Assembly: GCA_027038695.1 (NCBI GenBank)
Contig: JALWHA010000302.1
Coordinates: 1 to 7,392 of the forward strand
Source: Acidobacteriota bacterium
Lineage (GTDB): Bacteria; Acidobacteriota; Holophagae; Thermotomaculales; Thermotomaculaceae
Length of the DNA stretch: 7,392 nucleotides
Direction: 5' to 3'
In this document: piece by piece, positions 1-5,586 of the stretch
Position numbering within the stretch: position 1 is the stretch's first letter
Layout: the number at the start of each line of letters is the position of its first letter
Position numbers and translations under genes: made by a program
Notes under the pieces: generated by a model
The model's input: only the letters and a program-made list of their open reading frames with translations
Told to the model about the DNA's origin: nothing
Database searches by the model: none

Positions 1-5
1 AACAA

Positions 6-81
6 GGGCCCGTAGCTCAACTGGTAGAGCTTCCGGCTCATAACCGGACGGTAGCAGGTTCGAGTCCTGCCGGGCCCACCA
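6..81 (+). tRNA. tRNA with CAT anticodon (elongator Met, or Ile2 if lysidine-modified)
   Basis: A full 76-base cloverleaf is visible. The acceptor stem GGGCCCG (6-12) pairs with CGGGCCC (71-77), followed by discriminator A78 and an encoded CCA (79-81). The anticodon stem TCCGG/CCGGA (32-36 and 44-48) encloses the loop CTCATAA, with CAT at 39-41, and the T arm contains GGTTCGAGTCC. It is not the initiator: the first acceptor pair is G-C, not the unpaired C-A of fMet tRNA, and the anticodon stem lacks three consecutive G-C pairs of the GGG/CCC type. CAT can be elongator Met or the minor Ile tRNA whose C34 is converted to lysidine. I cannot separate these by eye. Only five bases precede it, so any promoter or upstream tRNA lies outside the window. 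Confidence 0.96.
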
Positions 82-98
82 ATTTAAAGGAAGTGGGA

Positions 99-143
99 GT
101 GGATATAACGGATTTCCCGGAATTAACAATTTTAATTAAATAG
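99..143 (+). other. possible 14-codon micro-ORF between tRNA and terminator
   Basis: A GTG at 99 opens a frame reading MDITDFPELTILIK and closing with TAG at 141-143, six bases before the terminator hairpin. AAAGGA (86-91) lies seven bases before the GTG as a plausible ribosome site. The position would suit a leader peptide, but the peptide shows no run of one regulatory amino acid, and a frame this short can easily arise by chance. It is recorded as a low-confidence candidate only. Confidence 0.15.
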
Positions 144-149
144 ACATAG

Positions 150-183
150 GGTGTTCTTCGGATATGGAGAACACCTTTTTTTT
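150..183 (+). terminator. intrinsic terminator after the tRNA
   Basis: GGTGTTCT (150-157) pairs perfectly with AGAACACC (168-175), an 8-bp stem with a 10-base loop, followed directly by eight T residues (176-183). It is oriented to stop transcription from the tRNA. It also lies immediately upstream of the ribosome site of the next gene. Any promoter for the operon located between the tRNA and this hairpin would therefore have to read through it. Confidence 0.87.
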
Positions 184-185
184 AT

Positions 186-192
186 GGAGGGG
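186..192 (+). promoter_or_regulatory. ribosome binding site that fixes a TTG start
   Basis: GGAGGGG at 186-192 is a strong Shine-Dalgarno sequence; its GGAGG core ends five bases before the TTG at 196. The upstream in-frame candidates are worse. The ATG at 184 overlaps this site and is preceded only by the terminator T run. The GTG at 151 lies inside the terminator stem. This supports TTG 196 as the start. Confidence 0.7.
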
Positions 193-195
193 ACT

Positions 196-921
196 TTGAG
201 AACAATACTTTCAAAACTCTGGGATTATCAGGTTGCAATATTGGAGATTGCAAGATTAAACAGGGCGCTTCGAACTTATCCTGAATCAATCAGGGCATTG
301 GAAACAGAGATTAAAACTGTTGAAAAAAGGTTGGAAAAAACAAAAAGTGATTTTGAAGAAAACAAAAATAACCAAAAGAACAGGGAAGAGTATCTTGAGA
401 TGTGTAAAAGAAACCTTGAAAAGTACGAGAGTGATTTAATGGAAGTTACCAATCAAAAGGATTATTCAGCTGTTTTAAACGAAATTGATTACGCTAAAAA
501 AGAGATTCACAATACTGAAGAAGAGTTGATTAAGCTTTTTGAGGAAATCGAAAAAAACGAAAAGGCTGTTGATGAATATACGGAAATTTTATCAGAGAAG
601 CAGAAAGAGTTAGATAAAGCTCTTGAAGATTTTAAGGCTACCAATAAAGAACAGATTGCAAAAAGAGATCAATTAATACAGGTTAAAAAGAAATTAGAAG
701 AAGAGATCCCCTTAAAATATTTAAAGGTTTTTTACGGCATAGCAAAGAAGAGAAACGGGATAGGAGTTGCTACAATTGAAAAAGAAACCTGTTCAGCATG
801 CCATATGAAAATAAGGCCTCAAAAGATAAATGAAATAAAAAAACACCCTGACAGCCTTTACTATTGCGAGAATTGTCAGAGGATTCTTGTTTATTTGCCT
901 GACAATGACGATAGCCAATAA
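196..921 (+). CDS. C4-type zinc-ribbon coiled-coil protein (CT398/CdsZ-like)
   Basis: This 241-aa protein starts at a TTG chosen for the GGAGG five bases upstream. Residues about 20-180 are a long, highly charged Lys/Glu-rich helical region, predicted to be an antiparallel coiled coil. Near residue 90 it has the family-typical segment NQKDYSAVLNEI. The C-terminal zinc ribbon is visible as Cys199-x2-Cys202 and Cys224-x2-Cys227 (CSAC and CENC). This layout and length match the bacterial C4-type zinc-ribbon family that includes chlamydial CT398/CdsZ and Helicobacter HP0958/FlgZ. Known members bind RNA-polymerase sigma-54 or secretion and flagellar partners; which partner applies here cannot be read from the sequence. 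It is the first gene of the operon and overlaps yggS by 17 bases. I am confident of the family but not of the exact function. Confidence 0.85.
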   Translation: MRTILSKLWDYQVAILEIARLNRALRTYPESIRALETEIKTVEKRLEKTKSDFEENKNNQKNREEYLEMCKRNLEKYESDLMEVTNQKDYSAVLNEIDYAKKEIHNTEEELIKLFEEIEKNEKAVDEYTEILSEKQKELDKALEDFKATNKEQIAKRDQLIQVKKKLEEEIPLKYLKVFYGIAKKRNGIGVATIEKETCSACHMKIRPQKINEIKKHPDSLYYCENCQRILVYLPDNDDSQ

Positions 922-1603
922 TATTGACCGTATTAAAAAAAAGATAAAAGAAGTTTGCCGAAAATCCGATAGGCATTCAGAAGAGATTAAACTTATCGCC
1001 GTATCAAAAACCCATCCCGTTGAAAAAATAGTAGAAGCGTTTCATTGTGGTCTTAAGGTTTTCGGTGAAAATAGGGTTCAGGAAGCAAGGGATAAATTTA
1101 AAAGGTTAGAGGGTTACCCTATTGAATGGCATCTTATAGGCCACCTGCAGAAGAATAAAATTAATCATGCCGTTAAAATATTTGATTATATACACTCAAT
1201 AGACAACATAGAACTTGCGGAAAAGATTGAAAAAAGGCTTGAGGTTTTGGGCAAAGAGATAAGAGGGTTTATTGAGGTTAAATTGTCAGAGGAAGAATCA
1301 AAACACGGTGTATCCATAGAAAAATTAAACGCACTTGCAGAGTATTGTTCTAACTTAAAGAGATTGAAGATCATAGGTTTGATGACTGTGCCTCCTTATT
1401 TTGAAGATATTGAAAAAGTCAGGCTTTATTTTAGAAAATTAAGGGAGTTAAAAGAAGAATTGAATATAAATATTTTTGACGGAGCATTAACCGAATTGTC
1501 AATGGGCATGACCCATGATTTTGAGGTTGCAATTGAAGAAGGTGCGACTTATGTTAGAATAGGGACAGGGATATTTGGAGAAAGGAATTATGATGGTGAT
1601 TAA
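905..1603 (+). CDS. yggS: YggS/YlmE/PROSC family pyridoxal-phosphate homeostasis protein
   Basis: A 232-aa TIM-barrel protein that binds pyridoxal 5'-phosphate without known catalysis and buffers the cellular vitamin B6 pool, affecting amino- and keto-acid balance. The PLP lysine is Lys35 in the IAVSKT motif. Other family hallmarks are FGENRVQE, EWHLIGHLQKNK, GLMTVPP, LSMGMTHDFEVAI (198-210) and the phosphate-binding loop RIGTGIFGER (218-227). Length is normal for the family. The ATG at 905 was chosen because MTIANNIDRIKKKI aligns with the usual N-terminus. An in-frame TTG at 887 has AGAGG just upstream and would add six residues. The start lies inside the preceding gene (17-base overlap) and the end overlaps yggT, indicating coupled translation. 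yggS next to yggT is a widely conserved pair. Confidence 0.95.
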   Translation: MTIANNIDRIKKKIKEVCRKSDRHSEEIKLIAVSKTHPVEKIVEAFHCGLKVFGENRVQEARDKFKRLEGYPIEWHLIGHLQKNKINHAVKIFDYIHSIDNIELAEKIEKRLEVLGKEIRGFIEVKLSEEESKHGVSIEKLNALAEYCSNLKRLKIIGLMTVPPYFEDIEKVRLYFRKLRELKEELNINIFDGALTELSMGMTHDFEVAIEEGATYVRIGTGIFGERNYDGD

Positions 1604-1886
1604 CGCTTTTTGGGTAGCATTATTTTCGGTAATTTTTTTGTTGATTGACCTCTATGTGTGGATTGTTATTGTCAGGGCTCTTGTTACATGGGTAAACGCT
1701 GACCCTTACAACCCTATAGTAAAAATTCTCTCTCAATTGGTTGACCCGGTTACAAGAAAAATAAGAAAATGGTTTCCTTTTGTCAGGGTTGGTATGGTTG
1801 ACTTATCTCCCCTTGTTCTTGTTTTTTTCCTTTATTTTATTAAGGTTTTTTTGAAAATGCTTTTAATAAATATGCATATAATGTGA
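1590..1886 (+). CDS. yggT: YggT/YlmG family small membrane protein
   Basis: A 98-aa integral membrane protein with two hydrophobic segments: about residues 4-34 (ending WIVIVRALVTWV) and about 70-94 (LSPLVLVFFLYFIKVF...). Between them is the family signature, with NADPYNPIVKIL and then DPVTRKIRKWFP. This is the single-copy form of the family; E. coli YggT is a tandem duplicate of about twice the length. Known links are to ion/osmotic homeostasis and to septum or nucleoid organisation (the ylmG neighbourhood near ftsZ/divIVA), but the mechanism is unclear. The start is uncertain between ATG 1590 and ATG 1593: GGAGAAAGGA (1577-1586) could serve either, and a TTG at 1575 is possible but weaker. 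It overlaps yggS by 14 bases and ends seven bases before divIVA. Confidence 0.9.
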   Translation: MMVINAFWVALFSVIFLLIDLYVWIVIVRALVTWVNADPYNPIVKILSQLVDPVTRKIRKWFPFVRVGMVDLSPLVLVFFLYFIKVFLKMLLINMHIM

Positions 1887-1893
1887 GGTTGTT

Positions 1894-2364
1894 ATGAAAT
1901 TTACCCCGATGGATATAACAAACAGGGAATTTTCTAAAAAAATGAGAGGTTATAGTCCCGAGGAAGTAAAAAACTTTCTTTCAATGGTTGCCGAAGATTT
2001 TGAAGAACTTATTGACGAAAATGTTCAGTTGAAGAAAAGACTTCAGGTTCTTGAAAACGATTACGAAGATTTAAAGAAAAAAGAAGAGATTTTAAGAGAC
2101 ACTCTTTTAATGGCGCAGCAGACGAAAGAAGACATAAAAAACAATGCCTTAAAAGAAGCTGAAATGATTGTAAAAGAGAGTGAAATACAGGCTGAAAAGA
2201 TTATAAACAACGCTTATGCAAAGATAGAAGACTTAAAAGGTGAGATAGAAGAATTAAGAAGGGAAAAATTCAGGCTTGTTTCTGAATTGAAAAGAGCAAT
2301 AGATTTTACCGCAAGGTTTATTGAGGGCATAGAGAAGGAAATAGAAAATGAAGACATTGATTAA
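1894..2364 (+). CDS. divIVA: DivIVA-domain protein (polar/septal coiled-coil scaffold)
   Basis: A 156-aa protein with a canonical DivIVA N-terminus: TPMDITNREF then MRGYSPEEVKNFL (residues 17-29), as in B. subtilis TPNDIHNKTF/FRGYDEDEV. In B. subtilis, Phe17 and Arg18 form the membrane-inserting turn. Here Arg18 and the Gly-Tyr are kept and position 17 is Met, a conservative hydrophobic swap. The rest is predicted coiled coil: residues about 30-70, then an Ala/Glu/Lys-rich segment to about 140. Family members sense negative membrane curvature and recruit division, polar-growth or chromosome-positioning partners. GTGAGG at 1883-1888 is a good ribosome site five bases before the ATG. The neighbours YggS and YggT are its usual companions in many genomes. 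The 3' end overlaps hutI by 17 bases. Confidence 0.93.
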   Translation: MKFTPMDITNREFSKKMRGYSPEEVKNFLSMVAEDFEELIDENVQLKKRLQVLENDYEDLKKKEEILRDTLLMAQQTKEDIKNNALKEAEMIVKESEIQAEKIINNAYAKIEDLKGEIEELRREKFRLVSELKRAIDFTARFIEGIEKEIENEDID

Positions 2365-3583
2365 AAATATAAAGCAATTGGTTTCCCCGGTAAACGAAGA
2401 TTACGCCATACTTTCTGATTTTAAAAGGCTTTCTGTTTACGAAAATGTATCAATTGTTGTAAACAACGGCATAATTGAAGAGATTATTGACAATCCAAAT
2501 CCCGATATTGAAGTTTCAGGGGTGATAAACGCAAGGAACAGGGTTGTAACGCCTTCATTTGTTGATCCTCACACCCACCTTGTTTTTGGTGGAACAAGGG
2601 AAGACGAGTTTAATATGAGAATTCAGGGCAAAACCTACATGGAAATTGCAAAAGGGGGAGGCGGGATTAACAGCACTGTTAGAAAAACAAGGGAAGCAAG
2701 CGAAAGCGAACTCTATGAAGCGGCAAAAAGCAATTTGCTCAAAATGATTGAGCACGGTGTTGCAACCTTTGAGATTAAAAGCGGTTACGGGCTTGATACC
2801 GAAGCCGAGTTAAAGCAGTTGAGGGTTATAAAAAGGCTAATGGATACCATGCCTGTTGATATTAAGGCAACCTTTTTAGGGGCTCACGAAATTCCCCCTG
2901 AATACAGGGATAACAAAGAAAAATACATAGAGATTTTAATCAATGAGATGTTGCCTGCGGCAAAAGAGCAGGGCATTGCAGAGTACTGCGATATATTCTG
3001 TGAAGAAGGGGTATTTGATGTTGAAGAATCAAGGCGGATTTTAACAAAGGCTAAAGAATTGGGGTTTAAGATAAGGATGCATGCAGACGAGTTGACTCCT
3101 TTAGGTGGGGCGGAATTAGCCGCCGAGTTAGGGGCAAAGAGTGCAGACCATCTTGTTCATATTTCAGACAAAGGCATTGACGCAATGGTATCAAAGAATG
3201 TTGTTTTTGTTATGCTTCCTGGCACTACTTTTTTCCTTATGTCTCAAAAGTATGCCCCTGCTAAAAAGATTGTGGAAAGGGGAGGCATAGTTGTCCTTTC
3301 AACAGACTTTAACCCTGGAAGTTCTTACACCCACTCAATGCAAATGATAATAACCCTTGCATGTCTCAATATGGGATTAACCGTAGAGCAGGCTATAAAC
3401 GCCGCAACCATAAATGCGGCATACTCACTTGACTTGCACAATAAAACAGGCTCAATACATAAAGGGAAACAGGCTGATTTAATCTTTTTAGATATCCCAT
3501 CTTACAAATTCCTTGTTTACAATTACGGCGTTAACCACATATCCGCCGTAATGAAAAAGGGTAAAATTATTTATCAAAGATGA
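2348..3583 (+). CDS. hutI: imidazolonepropionase (histidine degradation)
   Basis: A 411-aa amidohydrolase that hydrolyses 4-imidazolone-5-propanoate to N-formimino-L-glutamate, the third step of histidine catabolism, in the cytoplasm. Metal-site motifs are intact: PHTH (His75, His77), MHADEL (His245, with Glu248 following) and the terminal STDFNPG (Asp320). Further HutI signatures are GGTREDEF, MEIAKGGGGINSTVR, FEIKSGYGLDTEAELK (141-156), FLGAHEIPPEYRD (His180), GGAELAAELGAKSADHL (His268) and VMLPGTTFFL. Length is normal and nothing suggests decay. AAGGA at 2335-2339 sits eight bases before the ATG, inside divIVA; the 17-base overlap implies coupling to divIVA translation. No hutH, hutU or hutG/hutF is visible in this window, so the pathway must be completed elsewhere or the enzyme has another use. 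It is the last gene of the + strand cluster. Confidence 0.97.
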   Translation: MKTLIKNIKQLVSPVNEDYAILSDFKRLSVYENVSIVVNNGIIEEIIDNPNPDIEVSGVINARNRVVTPSFVDPHTHLVFGGTREDEFNMRIQGKTYMEIAKGGGGINSTVRKTREASESELYEAAKSNLLKMIEHGVATFEIKSGYGLDTEAELKQLRVIKRLMDTMPVDIKATFLGAHEIPPEYRDNKEKYIEILINEMLPAAKEQGIAEYCDIFCEEGVFDVEESRRILTKAKELGFKIRMHADELTPLGGAELAAELGAKSADHLVHISDKGIDAMVSKNVVFVMLPGTTFFLMSQKYAPAKKIVERGGIVVLSTDFNPGSSYTHSMQMIITLACLNMGLTVEQAINAATINAAYSLDLHNKTGSIHKGKQADLIFLDIPSYKFLVYNYGVNHISAVMKKGKIIYQR

Positions 3584-3612
3584 AAAAAGAGGGCGTTAAG
3601 CCCCCTTCTCTT
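3583..3612 (-). terminator. terminator of the first secreted-protein gene (convergent junction)
   Basis: Read on the - strand, AAGAGAAGGGGGC (3612-3600), loop TTAAC, then GCCCTCTTTTTT (3594-3583). This gives about 12 pairs including three G-T wobbles, ending in six T. On the + strand the wobbles become A-C mismatches, leaving only GGGC/GCCC, and no T run follows. It is therefore mainly a terminator for the - strand gene. Its last base coincides with the hutI stop codon. I see no strong separate + strand terminator for hutI. Confidence 0.75.
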
Positions 3613-3618
3613 ATCATT

Positions 3619-5421
3619 TTAATAGTTTAAAACATTATTCCCGATTAAGGTTTTTTCAATCAACTTTGTCCTTATGATTGATGTATCGATATGCTCTCCT
3701 TGCTGGCCAATAATAAGAAATCCTCCGTCAATGGTCGATGCCCCGGTAACTTTGTAAGGCATAGAACCGCTGCTGTAAATTCCTGTCGGAAGATTGTCCT
3801 TAACTTTAACGAGAAACTTTGCTCCATTTTGACCGTAATAGTACGGGGAAGTCATAATTACCCATGTATTGTCATAGTTTGAGGAATCAAAGCTCTCCGT
3901 AAATCCGGAATAAACGGCAGACTCTCTTGTTATATTGGTGCTGCCGAGACTTACTATTGAAGCATTGGAGAAATTAGTGTCGTTGTCAGGTACAGCCATT
4001 GCGTATAATGAATAATTTCCATCGGAGTTGCGTATTCCTAACACAGCATATATATAATTCCCCTCTCCAAATGCGTCAAATACGATATTGTTAGCATTTG
4101 TGTTGACAGGGGAGTCTCCTGAAATTGTTTTTACAACATTTCCGTTTGTATCGTAAAAAATAAACTGAAGTTTGAAATTGCCGGAATCAGAAAAGCCTGA
4201 TGCCATGCATATTGTCCCTGAATGAATAAAGGCTTTGTAAAATGTTTTGCTCCGGCTAAAGGTTGAATTATTGGAAATTATTTCTCCGCTATCCTCGTTA
4301 ATTACCATTACTACATTTTTATCCAACTCCATATCTTGAAATGCTATTATAAGCTTGCCGCTTAAGGCCTGTCCAATGATATAGGTATCACTGAACTCGC
4401 CGTCGAAGTAGTTAGTTCCAACTTCGGTTTCCCACAGGGTTTCTCCTGTTGGAGTTATTTTTGCCGCAACAAATGTTAAGGAAGCCTCATTTAGTCCCAA
4501 AACAATTAAATTTTCGCCGTCTGAACTTGGGATTATGTTGTCCACAAATATATCAGATTCCAACTCGTACATGCCGAATTGAGGGTCGTCACTCCCATAT
4601 ATTTTCCTTAAATAGTATTTTCCATTGTAAGTTACGAATGTATAGTAATTCCCGTTTACATTTGCAAGTCCCTTTTGGTAAAAAAGCCCGTCAAAATATT
4701 CTTCATTGTAAACGGATTGTTGAGGCACTGTATTGTAAGACAGGGAAAATAAAAGTTTGTCATTATCTTTTCCTGAAATTACAATTCCGGTAAGTGCCGG
4801 ATAATCTGTTGAAAACAACACCGTATCAATGTCCGAAAAACTGATGAGCCCTAAAAAGTTGTCAAAAAAATCCACCACCTTTGTATGAGGTGCCATATCA
4901 AAGGTTTTGGTTACAACCTGTGTTCCGTCTTTGAACCCGTAAGCTTTAACTGTAATATCTTTTTCAGAACCGTTGAAAAGTGCAAAACCGCTCCAATTCA
5001 GTTTGTCATAGTAATTGGATAATGTCATTAAAGACTGCATGCTTAATTTTGACGGCAGTGAAAATTCCGCCGTTCCGCCGCCAAGGCTGTCTTTTGCAAT
5101 ATATCCCAGTCTCACTCTGATGGGATATGCCTTTGTCTTAAAGATTCCGCTTGTTCCCCCGTACTGCCTTAAAGATAACCTTAATTCCTGTTTTCTCGGA
5201 ATCGTTCCCGTTAATGTGTTTATTACATTTCCGTCGTCGTCAAAAAGAGTCAATTCATAGTAAGCAGGCCCGTAAGGAACGGGGTCAACTATTAAATAAG
5301 TTTCCCACGCGTCGCTTGAGGTGTGAATGTGCGGCAAATAGTAAATGTTTGCGAACACTTGAATGCCGGTTAGTAAAAAAAAAGCTATTATTATTCTTGA
5401 AGTAAAATTTAAGATTTTCAT
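3619..5421 (-). CDS. predicted secreted protein: two N-terminal beta modules plus propeller-like repeats; function unknown
   Basis: A 600-aa protein I cannot assign to a named family. Residues 1-24 form a Sec signal peptide (Lys2/Arg9, hydrophobic IIIAFFLLTGIQVF, cleavage after VFA) with no lipobox. Module A (about 30-120) has HIHTSSDAWETYL, DDDGNV and RVRLGYIAK..LGGGTAEF. Module B (about 137-226) repeats the same plan: NYYDKLNWSGFALFN, FDMAPHTKVVDFFDNF, ALTGIVISGKDNDKLLF. Residues about 257-600 hold roughly seven degenerate repeats, each with a hydrophobic strand ending in Gly and a later h-h-x-h-D/x-x-G turn (for example KITPTGETLW, IFYDTNGNVV), suggesting a beta-propeller. There is no membrane anchor, LPXTG or catalytic motif. 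It starts at an ATG with AGAGGAGG (5433-5426) four bases upstream. It is a tandem paralogue of the next gene, has its own promoter and terminator, and is probably exported to the periplasm or cell surface. Confidence 0.85.
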   Translation of the reverse strand: MKILNFTSRIIIAFFLLTGIQVFANIYYLPHIHTSSDAWETYLIVDPVPYGPAYYELTLFDDDGNVINTLTGTIPRKQELRLSLRQYGGTSGIFKTKAYPIRVRLGYIAKDSLGGGTAEFSLPSKLSMQSLMTLSNYYDKLNWSGFALFNGSEKDITVKAYGFKDGTQVVTKTFDMAPHTKVVDFFDNFLGLISFSDIDTVLFSTDYPALTGIVISGKDNDKLLFSLSYNTVPQQSVYNEEYFDGLFYQKGLANVNGNYYTFVTYNGKYYLRKIYGSDDPQFGMYELESDIFVDNIIPSSDGENLIVLGLNEASLTFVAAKITPTGETLWETEVGTNYFDGEFSDTYIIGQALSGKLIIAFQDMELDKNVVMVINEDSGEIISNNSTFSRSKTFYKAFIHSGTICMASGFSDSGNFKLQFIFYDTNGNVVKTISGDSPVNTNANNIVFDAFGEGNYIYAVLGIRNSDGNYSLYAMAVPDNDTNFSNASIVSLGSTNITRESAVYSGFTESFDSSNYDNTWVIMTSPYYYGQNGAKFLVKVKDNLPTGIYSSGSMPYKVTGASTIDGGFLIIGQQGEHIDTSIIRTKLIEKTLIGNNVLNY

Positions 5422-5479
5422 ATTGCCTCCTCTTTTGTAAAAATACTCATTTGTAAATAATTTTTGTTTAGTTAGCTAT

Positions 5480-5508
5480 AATATATATTCACTTTGCGGT
5501 TTTGTAAA
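5480..5508 (-). promoter_or_regulatory. sigma-70-type promoter for the 600-aa secreted-protein gene
   Basis: On the - strand, TTTACA (5508-5503) matches the -35 consensus at 5 of 6 positions. After exactly 17 bases, TATATT (5485-5480) matches the -10 consensus at 5 of 6. The expected transcription start is near 5473, giving a leader of about 50 bases before the ATG at 5421, with AGAGGAGG as ribosome site. The promoter lies between the terminator of the upstream paralogue and this gene, which supports independent transcription. Confidence 0.6.
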
Positions 5509-5524
5509 GTGATATCTATCACTT
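5507..5524. promoter_or_regulatory. perfect palindrome, candidate CRP/FNR-type operator
   Basis: AAGTGATA (5507-5514), two bases TC, then TATCACTT (5517-5524) form perfect 8-bp inverted arms. The core reads AGTGA-N6-TCACT, one base per arm away from the classical CRP site TGTGA-N6-TCACA. Its centre (5515.5) is about 42.5 bases upstream of the inferred start on the - strand and it overlaps the -35 box by two bases. That is the usual spot for a class II activator. A TetR- or GntR-type repressor operator is the main alternative. A further TTCACTTT half-site lies at 5488-5495, inside the spacer. Confidence 0.5.
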
Positions 5525-5552
5525 AAGCCTGTTTCATTGGGGAAAGATGTAT

Positions 5553-5579
5553 AAAAAAAGGGGGCTTAACCCCCCTTTT
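5553..5579 (-). terminator. terminator of the second (upstream) secreted-protein gene
   Basis: On the - strand, AAAAGGGGG (5579-5571), a six-base GTTAAG loop, then CCCCC (5564-5560) followed by seven T (5559-5553). The A run can pair with the first Ts, extending the stem to 9 bp. It lies eight bases past the stop codon of the 5587-7392 gene. The symmetrical A and T runs could also stop + strand transcription, but no + strand gene ends here. Confidence 0.87.
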
Positions 5580-5586
5580 GTCAAAA

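Noticed and set aside
6..81. Initiator (fMet) tRNA.
   Set aside because: The first acceptor pair is G-C and the anticodon stem lacks the initiator GGG/CCC pairs.
1..183. tRNA-associated integration site (attachment site for a mobile element).
   Set aside because: No integrase and no direct repeat of the tRNA 3' end is visible in the window; the downstream genes are conserved housekeeping genes.
770..2755. - strand frames at 770-976, 1186-1374 and 2555-2755.
   Set aside because: They are shadows of the zinc-ribbon, yggS and hutI genes, which have diagnostic motifs on the + strand.
3691..5405. Several + strand open frames of 63-114 codons opposite the 600-aa gene (for example 4449-4793, 5015-5260, 5151-5405).
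   Set aside because: They lie antisense to a gene with clear domains and a paralogue, lack recognisable motifs and have compositions typical of antisense translation.
5477..5482. Perfect TATAAT on the + strand in the intergenic gap.
   Set aside because: No acceptable -35 lies 16-18 bases upstream (TTGTAA is 20 bases away) and there is no + strand gene downstream; the - strand promoter explains this AT-rich stretch better.
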